In this document: piece after piece, positions 22,380 to 35,500 of the stretch | Numbering within the stretch: position 1 is the first letter of the stretch | How the letters are laid out: every line of letters begins with the position of its first letter | Assembly (NCBI GenBank): GCA_007449985.2 | Contig: VIIQ02000614.1 | Span: 372,001 to 436,000 of the forward strand | Direction of reading: 5' to 3' | DNA length: 64,000 nucleotides | From: Desmodesmus armatus | Taxonomy: Eukaryota; Chlorophyta; Chlorophyceae; Sphaeropleales; Scenedesmaceae | Program-made: the position numbers and the translations under genes | The notes under the pieces: generated by a model | Databases searched by the model: none | Told to the model about the DNA's origin: nothing | Seen by the model: the letters and a program-made list of their open reading frames with translations, nothing else

Positions 22380-25300
22380 TCAATACCACGACCAACACAT
22401 ACCTGTTGATACAAATGACAAAGTCCCACGCAACCCCGCTCTCACGCAACCCCACTCCCCAAAAGACTGTCTGTATATGCTAACTCCTCGCTGCTTCTTC
22501 TTTTTGCGCTTGCCGTCCTTGTGTGTCGCCGCTGCTGCAGCCCCCGCTGCTGCCTCGCCTCCTGCAAGGAAGTCACCCTCACTGAAATCCCCAGCAGCAA
22601 CTGCTGGGACCGCCCCCTGGTCTGCTGGCAGTACAGCCCCCTGGGGCAGCACCTGCAGCTGCTGCTCCTGCTGTTCCTGCTCCGACGGCTGCGGCGGTTG
22701 TGACGGCTGCTGCTTGCGCTTGCTCGGCTGCGCCTGCTGCTGCTGCTGCCGACCAGGCCCCGCCTGCCTCTCCTGCTGCTGCTCGAGCTGCACCAGCTCC
22801 TGCACCTGCTGCAGCGCCGCCTTGAGTGTCGGCCGAAGCTCCTGCAGCTCGGCCGGCTGTAGCTTCACCTGCTGCAGCTTCGACCCCACCATCTTCCGCA
22901 CCATACCATTGAAGTGCACCACATCCTCAGGTTTTAGCAGGGTATAAACAGACCCCGAGCTGCCAGCACGTGCCGTGCGGCCTGCCCTGTGTACGTAATT
23001 CTTAGGGTACGTGGGTGGATCGTAGTTCACAACGCAGCTGATGCCAGACACGTCCATGCCACGTGCCATGGCGTCGGAGGTCACCAGCACTTGCACACGG
23101 CCCTGCTTGAAGGAAGACAGGGCTGCTGACTGAGCCTCGGCTGAGACCATGCTGCTGTTCTCTGCTACGGCACACGGCAGGCCAGGCACAGCGGCCAGCA
23201 GAAGGTACAGCCTGCAGGTGCAGGGGGTGGAAGGGGCGCAGGGCGGCAGGGGGTGCAGGGGGGCACCACACGAGGTTGCAGGGCATGTTTCATCACAGGG
23301 CAAGACCCATGGAGGGAGCAGGCCGCTCTGGGTGAGATCCACACAACACCAGCTTGCAGAGGGAGCGCCCGGCAGCAAGCATCTTACTGCTGCACAGTGC
23401 GAAATGACAGAGTGCCAATGCAAGGGCACACCAGCGCTTGCTTGCTTGGCTCACTGACAGGGCGCAGCCTGCCGCTCAGCGCCCGAAGCAAGTTGGCAAC
23501 CTTGTGCTGGCTGCTGACCGGGCATCTGACACTGCATGGTGACACAACCTGCCACCCACCCACCTTGCCTACTGCTTGAGTTGTAACTGCTGGGTTCCCC
23601 CAAACTGCCACCCGTTCACCCTCTACCCCCACACTTTCTCCCTCCTCCTCCCTTCCCACATCCACCCTCTCACCTGCCCCCTCGTCCTCAGCACCCCTTC
23701 CCTTCCGCCTCCCCACCTGTGCGTCATGTCCAGTGAAGATGCAAAGACAACTGTGCGGGCCGTGCCCAAACTGTGCAGCAGCCCCACCAGTGCCAGAGGC
23801 TTGTGCTGGGCCGGCCACACCAGCCTGAAGTTGCTGCATCCCCCCAACATGGCACCCGCGCACCCTCTATCCCCTCACCACCCCCCTGCCCTCCCCTCCC
23901 TTGCCACCCTCACCCTCTCACCTGCCCCCCTCACCCTCAACACCCCCCTCACCTCCCCCCCTCCACCCCCTCCCACCACCCCCACCTGTGCGTCATGTCC
24001 AGCGATGATGCAAAGACGACTGTGCGGGCCGTGCCCAACCTATGCAGCAGCCCTACCAGTGCCAGGGGCTTGTGCTGGGCCGGCACCACTAGCCTGTACT
24101 GCTCAAGCGCAGGTGGCAGCGTGTAGCGCCTGCTGACATCCGTGAGGGCGATGAAGCGGGGGCAGTTCAATTCTAGCCGCATGAGCTTACTGGGGTCCCT
24201 GGTGAGAGTGGCACTGACTACCAGCTTCAACACATGGCTGCCTGCAAGCAATGCGATAGGCAAAGGCGGATCTAAGGCACATGATGCATGTACATCTCGA
24301 TGCTGTACTCTGTCACAGCCGTAGAATTCGCACATGTGCGGCACACTGGCGACTGTCATTTAAGCAGTGAAGTAAACAAACCTGCAACATCAAGCCTGCA
24401 CGAGCCGGAACCACAGTATAACTTACCTGTAACACCGCTGCTGGCCAAACCCCATGCAGCTCTGCTGCTGCCTGCCGGGCTACTGCTGCTGCCACCAATT
24501 GCTCTCAGACTCCCAGGTGGTGCTTGGGACAAGGACAGTGTGCCCAAGCCTGGCGTGAGTGCTGAGGAGGCGCCCTGAGGCTGCAGCAGCGGCGATTGGG
24601 ACCTGCTGCCGCCCATGCTGCTGCCCCTGGCTGCTGTATGCAGGTGCTCCAGCACCTGTGGCAGCCAGCCATGGTAGTCCTGCCGCAGCAGCCGATCCGC
24701 CTCATCCACCACTAGGAACTTCAAGTGCTGCAAGCTCAGCACACTGCTGCTGCCATTGCTGCCATTGCTGCTAGTGACACCGCTACTGCTGCCAGCCCAG
24801 GCTGTACCAGTGCTGCCCTGTAGGTGGGCCATCAGGCGGCCAGGGTGGCTACTAGCACGTGGGTTTACTGAGGCCTGCGGGGGCGCCGACAAGCTTTGCA
24901 GCCTCTGCTTCGACACCCTCCTGCGCTGCTGCCAGTGCTACGGTGATGCCTGCTGCTGCGCCCAGGCTGTGCAGGACTGAGTGTACTTGCACTGCTAGGC
25001 TGCGGGTTGGCAGGACCACGAGGCCCTTCAGCACGCTACAGCTGCTGGGCTCGCACCTGGGGTTCCATACAGCACAGGCAGGCAGGTAGCCAGGCAGGCA
25101 AGCACACGAGTGCAAAGACAGTGAGCAGGCAGACATGCAAACCAGACAGTGCGTATGCATGAGCAGGCAATACACTACACGCAGAGCAGCTGAGCTGAGG
25201 TTCTTCCAGCATGGATAATGGTGCAGAGCCATGCCTGTTGTCAAGAAAAAGACGTATCATGACTTGTCACTGTAAGTGGCATGCACCAGGTGACCCATGT

Positions 25301-25724
25301 GCAGGTGACGGGGCCTGTCTGGGCCAGGCTGGCAGGTAGCTGTTCACTGAACTGATGGACTCCTCCAACCAAACACAGCTAATGCCGTGAGCAGGCTGCA
25401 GCTGACTCACCCAGTGAGTATAGCATTCAACATGGGCAGTGCGTATGCCAGGGTCTTGCCGCTGCCTGTAGGGGCGCATATGCACATGTCATGTGTGGTG
25501 CTGTGCCCGCCGGCAAGGCCCCGCCAGACTGCTGCCTGGACTGGGAACAGCTCCACAAAGCCCAGATGCTCGCGCACGGCTTTGAGCAGCGCAGGGTGCA
25601 GGCCTTGTACGTCTGAGAGAGGCACGCCCGAGCCTGCTGCTATGTTGAGGGGCACACGCATCCAGGGCAGCACTGGCTGCGAGGCAGCTGCTGGCGCCGC
25701 TGCCGCTGCTGCTGGCTGCTCCAT
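22380..25724 (-). CDS. DEAD-box ATP-dependent RNA helicase, DDX51/Dbp6 type
   Basis: Predicted nucleolar helicase for 60S ribosome biogenesis (family knowledge for DDX51/Dbp6). Exons: 25724-25411 (ATG), 25056-24427, 24241-23986 and 23211-22380. Motifs in order: phenylalanine-type Q motif (FFPVQ-like ELFPVQAAVW), Walker A APTGSGKT, Ia LPTRSLAVQV, Ib ATPGRL, II VVDEADRLL, III VSATLTRDP, IV VVFASS, V TSDAMARGMDV, VI HRAGRTARAG. A long Ser/Gly insert follows motif II. Motif Ib is readable only if one G is added (+ strand) in each of two runs, 24843-24845 and 24861-24863; as assembled, the frame breaks there. The C-terminal tail is Gln-rich and ends in a basic KRKKKKQRG stretch, consistent with nucleolar targeting. 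A second copy of part of exon 3 lies at 23824-23717. The last ~30 residues before the stop are uncertain, since a donor-like GTATGT is present. Confidence 0.85.
23587..24110 (-). repeat. Tandem duplication (offset 269 bp) of helicase exon 3' half plus adjoining intron
   Basis: The exon end at 24110-23986 and the flanking C-rich intron recur 269 bp further downstream. The copy at 23824-23717 is 108 bp, starts after a good acceptor (CTTCAG) and ends at a donor (CAG|GTGGGG), both in phase 2. It encodes a second copy of QHKPLALVGLLH through ARTVVFASSLDMTH with a few substitutions. It can be spliced in as a 36-codon cassette or skipped without changing frame. It carries a second helicase motif IV. 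Confidence 0.85.
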
Positions 25725-26570
25725 GCTTGGGGTTGGAGTGTATCGCCACCAAGTGAATGGAAGTGGGTGTGATTACACAGTGCAGCTGGTGACACAAGGT
25801 GGTAGTGGGTGTGAGCAACTTGGGTGCGATAGAGGTGGGGGGGACTCCTCTGGGGGTGAGGTCAAAGGGGGGGGTGTCAGATACGGACCCGTATGTTCCC
25901 AACAGCTTGCAGCGGTCTGTACACTCTTAAAATATACTAAAACATCAAGCACAATCAGGCAAAAGAGTATGTCCAGCACAAGCCCTCAAGGGCTTGAGCA
26001 GCAAGGGTCTTTGACTTGCGGGACGGTGTGCTGTTGCGAGACCAGGCGGTGATCAAGGAGCTCGTTTAGTTTGATCAGGCATTCTGTATTGTTGGTGCTG
26101 TTGGACTTGGCTTCAAAAGAAGACTCACCGGAGAATCCGGGGAATGGGAAGCTTCAGCAGCAACTGTAAATGATACGGATAGGTGAGTTTGCAAAAGAAG
26201 GTTTTTCGGCAGACCTGGAGCCATAGACGAGCCGTGCCTCTGCAAGGTCGCCCCATGTTGAAATGCAAGCTGTATACCCGTTCAGTAGCACCTTGTATGC
26301 AAGCTCATGCTGCCTATATTGCTTGATTCGCCGTGTGGTGCGTCCCCCGGGTCTGTGGGCATCATGACCAGCAGCTGCTGCACCATGCTGTTCTTGAGTG
26401 TGGCCTGACTTGGCAGGCAGACCTTTGATGGTTGAAAAGATAGTCAAGGTGTTTTGGACAAACGAGAGCTGAAATACTGGTTCGGTAGGGGCAGTCTTTG
26501 GCAGCTGTATCAGTAATCACAACCGGTGCTGTTCTGCTGGCCATCGCCTACTGGGGTGTCCTTGCTGCAG
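25725..26570. other. Divergent intergenic region between helicase (-) and ACT-CBS-kinase (+)
   Basis: No coding exon is supported. It must contain the promoters of both genes, but I recognise no defined element. The kinase exon at 26571 is preceded by an acceptor (ttgctgcag), so a 5' exon of that gene, coding or UTR, probably lies here. Confidence 0.45.
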
Positions 26571-29500
26571 ATGCACAGCAAGGGGCTGGACATTGACATA
26601 TCTGACGAGGCATCCAGCACTGTCATCCATGTCAGGGCCCCTGTCAGTGCACGCCTGTGTGATGTGAGCTGCGTCTTCGACAAGCTGGGTAAGTGTACAA
26701 TGAGCGTTGGTCCCCACATGTCCTGGTGGCACGTGCAATGTGTCAGCTCACACAGTGGATCAGTCAGCAACACGCACCCAGTTGTTCCACAGCCGCGGTA
26801 TCTCTGCTGAACAGAGCCCTGCAGTAACCCTTGGTGCTGAATCCTCGCATGCTCACAACATCCTGCTCCTGGTCTCCTCCCCCCTGTTGCCCCTGCTGTG
26901 CACAGGCATCGATGTCAGGTCCTGCAGCAAAACACCCTCAGCCAGCAGCTGTGACATGACCCTCGTGGTCGTTGACCGGCACGAGAGCCAGCCTCTGGAT
27001 GACGCTCTGAAGCAGAGCGTCACAGAGGGCCTGCAGCGGGTGCTCAATGCTCACAGCCAGCAGGGTAGTCCTTGCAGCAGTGGCATGCAGGCGGGGGACT
27101 CTGCTGAGGATAGCAGCGGTGCAGGCACAGCAGGCAGCCACCGGCACAATCGTCAGGCAGCTGCTGCTGAAGCCGCAGACGTGCTGGGGACAGCTACTGG
27201 GCATCCGTCAGCAGGCACCTTCTGTGGCAACAGCAGCGGTAGGCCTGCAGCAGCAGAGGTCTGCAGGGCAGACTCTGCATCAGAAAGCATACCCGCCAGC
27301 AAGGCCTCCAGCGTGCACCTCAGCCCTAGTGACGCGCCTGCGTCGGAGCACCCCAGCCGCCAGCACTCCTGGTTGGATATAGGTGGCATCAGCCTGCATG
27401 GGCAACCAGGCAACAGCTTGCTGCATCTGCCGGCTGGTGCTGATGGTGCTGTGCCCGAGCCTGCTTACTTGGCTGCTGCAGGCAGTAGCAGCACAGTGCA
27501 GGCGGGCGCCGAGCAGCAGCTGCAGCCAACAGTCAGGTTCAGTTCTGAACTGAGTGTTTGCCCAGTCCTGCCGCCAGCTGCTGCAGGCTTGCAGCGTACA
27601 CTTTCAGGCAGACCCTTGAAGCCTGCCTTGAAAATTGACATTCCTTCTGACAGTGAGAGCAGCAGGTGGAACAATGACAGCAGCAACACCAGCAACAACC
27701 CTAGCAGCAGGCAGGCAAGGCGGGGAGGCAGTTCTTCCTCAACCATCAGCATTAGTGTACCAGTGGAGCGGCCCCAGCAGCAGCGGCTGCAGCAGCAGGG
27801 GGGTGTGCAGGCGCAGGACCTTGTGAGCCGCCTCATGGAGTTGGGTATGATGCGGCCAAGTGCCAACGACACTGGCGGCAGCAGCAGCGATGACGACGAC
27901 GATGCAATAAAAAGCATCAGCTGCCGCAGCGGTGGCAGCAGCAACAGCGCAGGGGCGGGCCTCCCCGCAGCTCCAGGGGAGTGGAAGCGGCTGAACAGCA
28001 GGAGCTGCGGCGACCTACTGGTGCTGGCCAGCAAGCAGCAGATGGCATGCATTCAGCGCGCGAGCGACACAGGGCCGACTGCAGATGCCTCAGAGGGGCA
28101 GCTGGATTGCTTTGGGGCCAGCTGCAGCAGCATGGATGCAGCGGGGATGGAGGCCCAGGGGGACAGCAGCCGCAGTCTGGGCAGCATGGATCAAGACCAG
28201 GGGATTTGGGGCAGGCGGTTAGTGCCACCAGGGGCCGTGTCGCCTGCAGCAGTAGGTGCGGCTGCCGGCGGCAGCGGCAGCGGACGCAGGCGACGGCCGC
28301 CGCCCCGTACGCCCAGCCGCATCATCCTGTCACCTGCAGCACCTGATGGCAGCGGGGAGAGCTCGGGAGCACCTCGGCTGTTTGTGGCGATTCCCAAGTC
28401 GGGCGACGAGCGCAGGAGCAGGCGCAGCAGCAGCGTTGCAGCAACACCGCGTGTGCCGTTCACGCCTGCGTCCGGCATGAGCATCCTGACGCCAGCTTCA
28501 GCTCGCGTTGGCGCCGGGCAAGGGCTGAAGCAGCTGAGCACCAGCATCGTGGGGCGCAAGCCAGCGTCTATGAGCCCCACAGCAGCAGCTGCTGCTGAGG
28601 CAGCTGCCAATATGCCCTACAATGTGGCTGTCGCGGCTGCCCAGCTGCTGAGCTGTGGCAACCTCAACGCGCGGGAGGCAGCTGCTGCGGTTGTGGCTGC
28701 TGCTGCTGAGAAGGCAGACAGCAGCACGCCGCTGCCCAGCCCGCTGCATGTGTCTGCAGCTGCCGCTGCCGAAAACCGCTTCAGTGATGACGGCATGGTG
28801 CCTATGTCACCCCGGGTGCCGCGGACGTCCCCCTGCTCCTTCCAGCACCCACCGCCGACGCCGGTGCACCCGGCCGTGGCAGCAGCCGCAGCAGCAGCCA
28901 TCACAGCTGCCGCAGAGTCGGCAGCGGCTGCGCACGTCATGGCACATATGCAGTTGGATTCGGACGACGATGATGAAGCCATGCAGCTGCCGGCCTGCCT
29001 GTCCCCCCAGCGCAGCTCCTACCGGCTCTCCAGCAGCGGCAGCCCTGACCGCTCAGCGCCCATGCCGTCCCCGCAGGCGCTGGCCACGTCAGCACCTGGT
29101 CCAGACACCATCCTCGAAGGCTGTGAGGAGGGTTCACAGGCCAGCGATGCTGCCAGCGGCAGCAGCAGCGAGGAGTGGTGGTGCCAGGACGTGACGGGCC
29201 TGACCGTGCGCGACATCATGACGGGTCCTGTCAAGGCCGTGTCTGCAGACGCAGACATGGTGCAGGCGAAGCAGCTGATGATGCAGCACAACCTGCCGGG
29301 CATGCTGGTGGACGCAGGGCCAGGCCAGGCGCCCGGGTTCTTGACGCGCGGGGACTTCTTCAAGGCCAACATGATGCGGCGCAAGGGTAGTCGCAAGCGG
29401 CCTCACAAGCCCGTGGTGCGTGACATCATGAGCCCCGTGCTGGTGGTGGATGCCGGCATGTCGATTGAGAGCTGTGCACAGGTGAGGGGCCGCGGACTCG

Positions 29501-32500
29501 AGAGTCTTTTGAACTTAGAAACGCAGCAGCATGACATGCAACCAGCACCTGGGGCCTAGTTCAAGGAGAGAGAGTTGGGCTGTGTTGTCCCTGCAGTGGC
29601 AGGATTGCCCATGCAGAGAGCCTTGGGGCAGCGGTCACAAGCGTTTGACAAGCAGTCGGTACTGCATGCAGCTGCGTCATGCTCACAATATGTTGTGTTG
29701 TGTGCCGCGCAGGCACTGCAAGAGGCAGGCGTCCGCCATGCGGCCGTGCGCGACCCCGCAGCAGCAGCTGACACCAGCACAACAGCAGAGGAGGCAGGCC
29801 GGGGCAGCAGCCAGAACGGTGCTATCAGCAGCATGTCGGCGTTTGTGGGCCTGGTGTCTGACGCGGCCATCTACCGCTGCCTTGGGCTGTACCCAGACTA
29901 TGGTGCTGGGGAGGAGGAGCTGCTGGAAGAGGGTCTGCTGGGGTTGCCGCATGCTCTGCGGCTGCACTCCGGCATCGACAGCTCCTTTGACAGCAGCGCA
30001 GGTACAGAGACCCCCCTCAGCAGCAGGAGCCGGGTCGTGACGCCGCTGCTGGACAGCATGCGCGGCGATGTCGGCCAGCAGCAGCAGGAGCGGCAGGCGT
30101 CTGTGTCGACGGACGTGGGGCCCTCGGAGCAGCAGTCGCGGCAGACCAGCTTGGTGAAGCTGCCGGATGTCATTATGTTGCGCGAGGGTGGGGGTGGCCA
30201 GGGCAGCTCGGCGGCCTCCTCAACGTGCTCCGTCCGGTCTGGGGCAACCACAGCAGCAGACAGCAGGAAGAGTGCAGCTGGCGAGGCCGGGGCGACGACT
30301 CGCGCCGGCAGCTTTGCCCTGACTGCTGCAGCCAGCGACAGCAGCAACCTGGCGCTGCTGGATGCACCAGCAGCAGCGGCAGAGGGGCAGGAGGTGGTGC
30401 CTGATGCGCTGGCCAGGTACAAGCACGCTGCTGCGCTGTGGGAGGTTGACATGACAGACCTGGAGATGATGAAGCGCATTGGGGAGGGCAGCTTCGGCGA
30501 GGTGATGCTGGCAACCTACAGGGGCACAAAGGTGAGAGCGGGCAGCCAAGCTGCCACAGCCCAGCTGAGTTTGAGCCGCTGTAAGATTGGTTGTCAGCAC
30601 CACAGCTGCTTGTTGGAAACACCACATCTGATGACTAGAAAGTGCCCATGGCCTGGTGACTGTGCGGGGTTTGGGACACAGTTGGGCCTGTGGTTCGTCA
30701 ACAGGCGGCCAAGCTGTGCCGAGCAGTGGGTGGCTGGGGCCCCACGACCTCCTTGCTGTCTCCCTGACCTCTTGCCTGCATGTTTGCACGCAGGTGGCTG
30801 TCAAGCGGCTGCGTGTGCTGGACCTCGATGACCTCAAGGCGCCCAACGAGCAGTACGGCGCAGACGACAGCGGCAACAGCTCGCAGAGCAACGGCGGCAG
30901 CCAGCCTGCCATGGGGGCCAGCCAGGCAGCGTTCCGGCAGTTCTTTGAGCGGGAGATCGCCATCCTGGCCAGCATACGGCACCCTAATGTCGTCAACTTC
31001 ATCGGTAGGGTTTTGCTGGGGCAAGGTTTGTGGGCGCCTGCATGCCTGACAGCACGAGCGACTTGCCTCTTTGTGCTGAAGTCAGCAGCATCAGCTTGAC
31101 ACGCGTGGCGCATCAGTACACGAAGTTGGTGGTCTCTCAAAGCAGGTGCCAAGGTTGCAAGGTGGCCTGATCATTGATGGCTGCTGGGCTGGCTGCTGCG
31201 GTGTGTAAGACGCTTTTCATAGGGGTCGCAAGGCTGAAGAGCGTCATACATCTCACGCAACAAATGTGTGTGTAACCGTGCAGGTGCCTGCCACAAGCCT
31301 GGTCAGCGCTGCCTGGTGACCGAGTACTGTGCAAGGGGCTCTCTGGATCAGGTGCTGCACAAGTCAGGTGAGCAGGAGGGTAGCTGCGGTGGCAAAGTAC
31401 AATTGCCCGTCAAGGACTGCATGCGGTTGTCTGCACAGCTGTGATACCCATGACAGAGCTCACCTGCACTGCGTGCGCTACTGGAGCCTTCCACATGCAT
31501 GTCTGCTTGCACTCACTGCCACCCTCCTGCCCCCTCAGTGCTGACTTTCTTCCTAAGTGAAATCAAGGGGGTGCCTGCTGCCTGCGCCTTTTGCTCTAAT
31601 TTTTGTTCCTGATTATTTTGATCGCACCAGGTCTGGCGCTGGACCTGTCAAAGCGGCTGGAGTTTGCGATGGACATATCACGCGGCATGGCCTGCCTGCA
31701 CGCGCAGCGGCCCATCATCATCCACAGGGACCTCAAGACGGCCAACCTGCTGGTGTCGGCACGCTTTGAGATCAAGGTCGCTGACTTTGGCCTGAGCAGG
31801 ATCAAGGACGCGTCGCATGTAAGGACACGCTGAGGCGGGGGGGGGGGGGGGGCAGCAGAGGGTGGACATGCTGGGCTGCTTCTCCTGTGTTCCGTCATTC
31901 TCTTCAGGGCCAGCAGGAGCAGCACTTCATCCTGTCGGCCCCATCGCGCATTCTACGCGACACCGTATGGGTGCTGCACATGGCACCAATCCATGTACCC
32001 ACATGTTCACTAGCCAACTTTCTCAGCGCTGATGTTGTTGTGCTGCTGCCTCACATGTCCTGCCTTGCCGCCAACAGCTGCAAGTCAGCCGTGCTGGCCT
32101 CGAGGGCACGATCGAGTACTGCGCACCTGAGGTGCTGCGCGGCGAGCCCTACACCGAGCGCTGTGATGTGTACTCCTTTGGTGTGGTGCTGTGGGAGCTG
32201 CTGCTGCGGCAGCGGCCCTACTCCGATGCCGAGGTGCCTGTGTTCCTCCTGATGGTCAACATTGGCAATGGCACACTGTCACTGCCTGAAGTGCCTGTGG
32301 AGTCTGCAACGCCTGGTGAGTAGAGTGGGGCAGAGGAGCCCCTGCCCTGGTGCATATTCCTTGTTGGTGATGTTGGTGCAGTCCATCACGACAGCCGTGT
32401 CCGCAGGGCAAAGCATCTCTCAACAAGCAGGTTTTCATCATATGTTGTGGAGAAGGGTTGGAGAAGGGTTGGCGAACAGTGCATGTTTGGTGATTGGTGT

Positions 32501-35500
32501 GTGCTGACTGCCTGTCGTGCCTGCCGCAGGTCTTGTGGAGTTGGTGAACCGCTGCCTGGCCTTCTCAGCCTGTGACAGGCCCGAGTTCCGTGAGGTGCTG
32601 ACCCTATTGGAGGGAGAGTACCGGGCCCTCAGGGCACGCCAGCCGCCTCGCAGCCAGCGTGACCACCAGCAGCCGCCACTGCCGCAGCAAGTGAATGCAG
32701 GTAAGGAACAGCATGGGAGGCACTGAGGGGGCCTGGGGAGAGACCACCTTCTGTGTCCTCAGTCTTTGCAGTGCTCTTGGTGTGTGACGGAAAGGACTCC
32801 ATCGTCAGTTCTGTTTGGTATCTGTTCCTGCCGCGGCCTGAAATTGCAAATGACACTGTCGTGCCAATCGCCTGCCCTGCCCGCCACCCCCGTCTGTGTC
32901 TCATTTGCAGGTGTGCTGCGCTGTGATTCGGCATCCTCGCTGGCAGTACACCAGCAGTCGGCGGGCATCATGGGGGAGAGCCCAGACCCCGGCAACACCC
33001 CACGCAACCAGTCTCCTGCTGGCACGCTGGGTGGCACTGGGCTCGTGCCGCCTGCACTCACACCACGTGACAGCTACGCAGGCTCACGAGCAGGGGAGGA
33101 CCCTTACGGCTGGCAGCAGCAGCAGCCGTGGCAAGGCGCCCAGCAGCAGCAGCAGCCTGTGCAGCGGCACAGGCTGAGCCAGCATGACAGCGGCATGCAG
33201 TCGCCGCCGGGGTCGGCTGCCCCAAGCTTTGGGTTTGGCTTGCAGCCCCAGGGGATGCTGCAACCCGCAGTGACTCCCCAGCTGCAGCAGCCGTACCAAG
33301 TGCAATTCAACCAGCAGCAGCAGGTGTTCTCGATGCCGCTGCCCCACCTGCAGTTCCAGCCGCAGCAGCAGGTGTACATCACGTCTGGCCACAACAGCCC
33401 ACGCCAGCAGACGCCACAGCAGTTTGCGGTGCCCATGCAGCAGCAGCAGCCGCCACAGTACGTGATGCCGCAGCTGCGGGTCATGTCTGCCTTCCCGTCC
33501 GGCAACATGGGGCCCCAGCAGCAACAGCAGTACCAGTACCAGGGCTACCAGCAGCACCCTGTGCCCTCAGGCGGTACCCCTGTCCCCCCTGCAGGGGGCA
33601 CTCCTGTTCCTCCTGGTGGCTCAACTGCGGTGAAGCCCCCGCGGCACAAGCAGCAGCTCAGCAGGGCGAGGTCCATGCCTGTGCCCCAGTCCGTCAACTG
33701 GGACGCCTTAGACGCAGACGAGGGTGTCGAGGACGGCAGCGAGGCGGGCGAGGGCTACCAGGAGGAAGGTGGCCAGGACGTGCTGCTGTTTGCGGAGGAC
33801 AGCTACGGGGCTGTCAGCAACTGCAGCATCACGGGGTACAGCCCCTGTCCCAGCGGGCAGCTGTGCATGCTGGTGGAGCCCGCCAGCAGCACCTTTGGCA
33901 GCAGCAGTGCAGCAGGGATGCTGCCGTACCAGCAGCCACAGCAGCAGGTGCTGCTGGCGCCCAATGGGCAGCAGATGGCTGTTGCACAGGTGGCACCGAT
34001 GCAGCCGGTGCTCATCCAGCAGCCAGGAGGGCAGCTGCAGCAGGCATACATACAGCAGCAGCCCACCTTTGCAACCCTGGCGCCCGCACCACAGCAGCAG
34101 CAACAGCAGCAGCAGCAGCCAGTGCCCCTGCAGGCGCAGGCGCAGCGCATCCTGCAGCGGACTATGGGGACGCCCAGCCCGACGCCTGCTGCGCTGGGCC
34201 GTGCTGGGACCCCCCTGAGCAGCAGCCCCAGTCCTGCAGTCAACCACCTAGCGGTGCTAGCAGCAGTAGGTGCTGCGAGGGACGCAGCCAGGCGGGAGGG
34301 TAGTGCCAGCGGGGCGACATCCCCTCGGGGCTACACCAGCAGCATGTTTGCATCAGCAGGTGGCGGCGGGCATGGTCACCACAGCCACCACAACCGCAGC
34401 AGCAGCCAGGGCTGCTCTCAGGACCTGCCGCCGCTGCACCTGCTGCAGCTGGGAGACATGCACAGCGGCTCGCGTCCCGGGTCACCGCAGCGCAGCACGT
34501 GGACGTCACTGCGGGCGGACCGGCATAGCTCATCAGAGGGGGGCGGCACGCCAGCAGGGCCCTCCATGCTGTTTGGCTATAGCTCCATACACCACCCACA
34601 GCAGCCCGTACACTACCCACAGCAGTCCATGAGCCAGCCTCTGGGGGTGCGGGAGTCGCTGGGAGCAGGTGTCGCTGGGATGGCCGGCCCTGCAGCCATG
34701 GTCACGCCGCTGCTGCTGCAGCGGCTGGACAGCTTGCACCGCAGCGGGAGCAGCGGCGGCAGCCCCCGCTGCCTGCATCGCAGCGGCAGCCCTGGGCTGC
34801 ACTCCGGGGAGCAGTCTGGTCAGCTGCTGGGGCTGCTGGTGCCTGGGTTCAGCCCTGGGCCTGCCTCTGTACCCAACTCCCCACGCAGCCACTCGCCTAG
34901 GGCCCCTGAGAGGCACCTGCACAGCCAGCCTGCTGCTGTGGTGGCTGCTGTGCACCACCTGAACAGGCCAGGCAGCAGCAGGCTGGCAATACAGGGCTCA
35001 TACGAGCTGCCTCCAGGGGCTGCAGCAGCAGCAGGGGCTGGGTCAGGGTCGCCAGGCGATGCAGCAATGATGCAAGGCGCTTCAAGCAGTGGCGGGTCAG
35101 CTGCAGCGGCGATGGCTCCTGCCGGCTCTGCCTCTGGGGTTGTTTATGGTGACTCTGGGCAGCTGCTGCCTACATTTGGCGTGAGCGTGGTGCATGCGCC
35201 TGCGGGCCACGTGTACCACCACCAGTACCCCCAGCCGCACCCAGCAGTACTGCAGCCCAGCAACCGGCGAGCACCCAGCCTTCTGCGCATCGACAGCAAC
35301 AGCAGGGACCGGGCCGTCAGTCCGTTTGCAGTGGCGTCAGGTGCCAGTTCAGCTGAGCAGGCTGGGCATGTGGGCCCGAGTGGGCTGGGGGCGGGGCACG
35401 TCGCTGCAGCACCTGCTGGAACCTTCAGCCGAACGCTGTCACCCTTTGCAGCTGCATCGTCAGCTGGGAGCTCCCTGGAGGACGTTGCATCCCGTGGTGA

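Noticed and set aside
29898..31152. Overlapping minus-strand frames within the kinase gene
   Set aside because: Antisense shadows of exons with clear kinase and CBS motifs.
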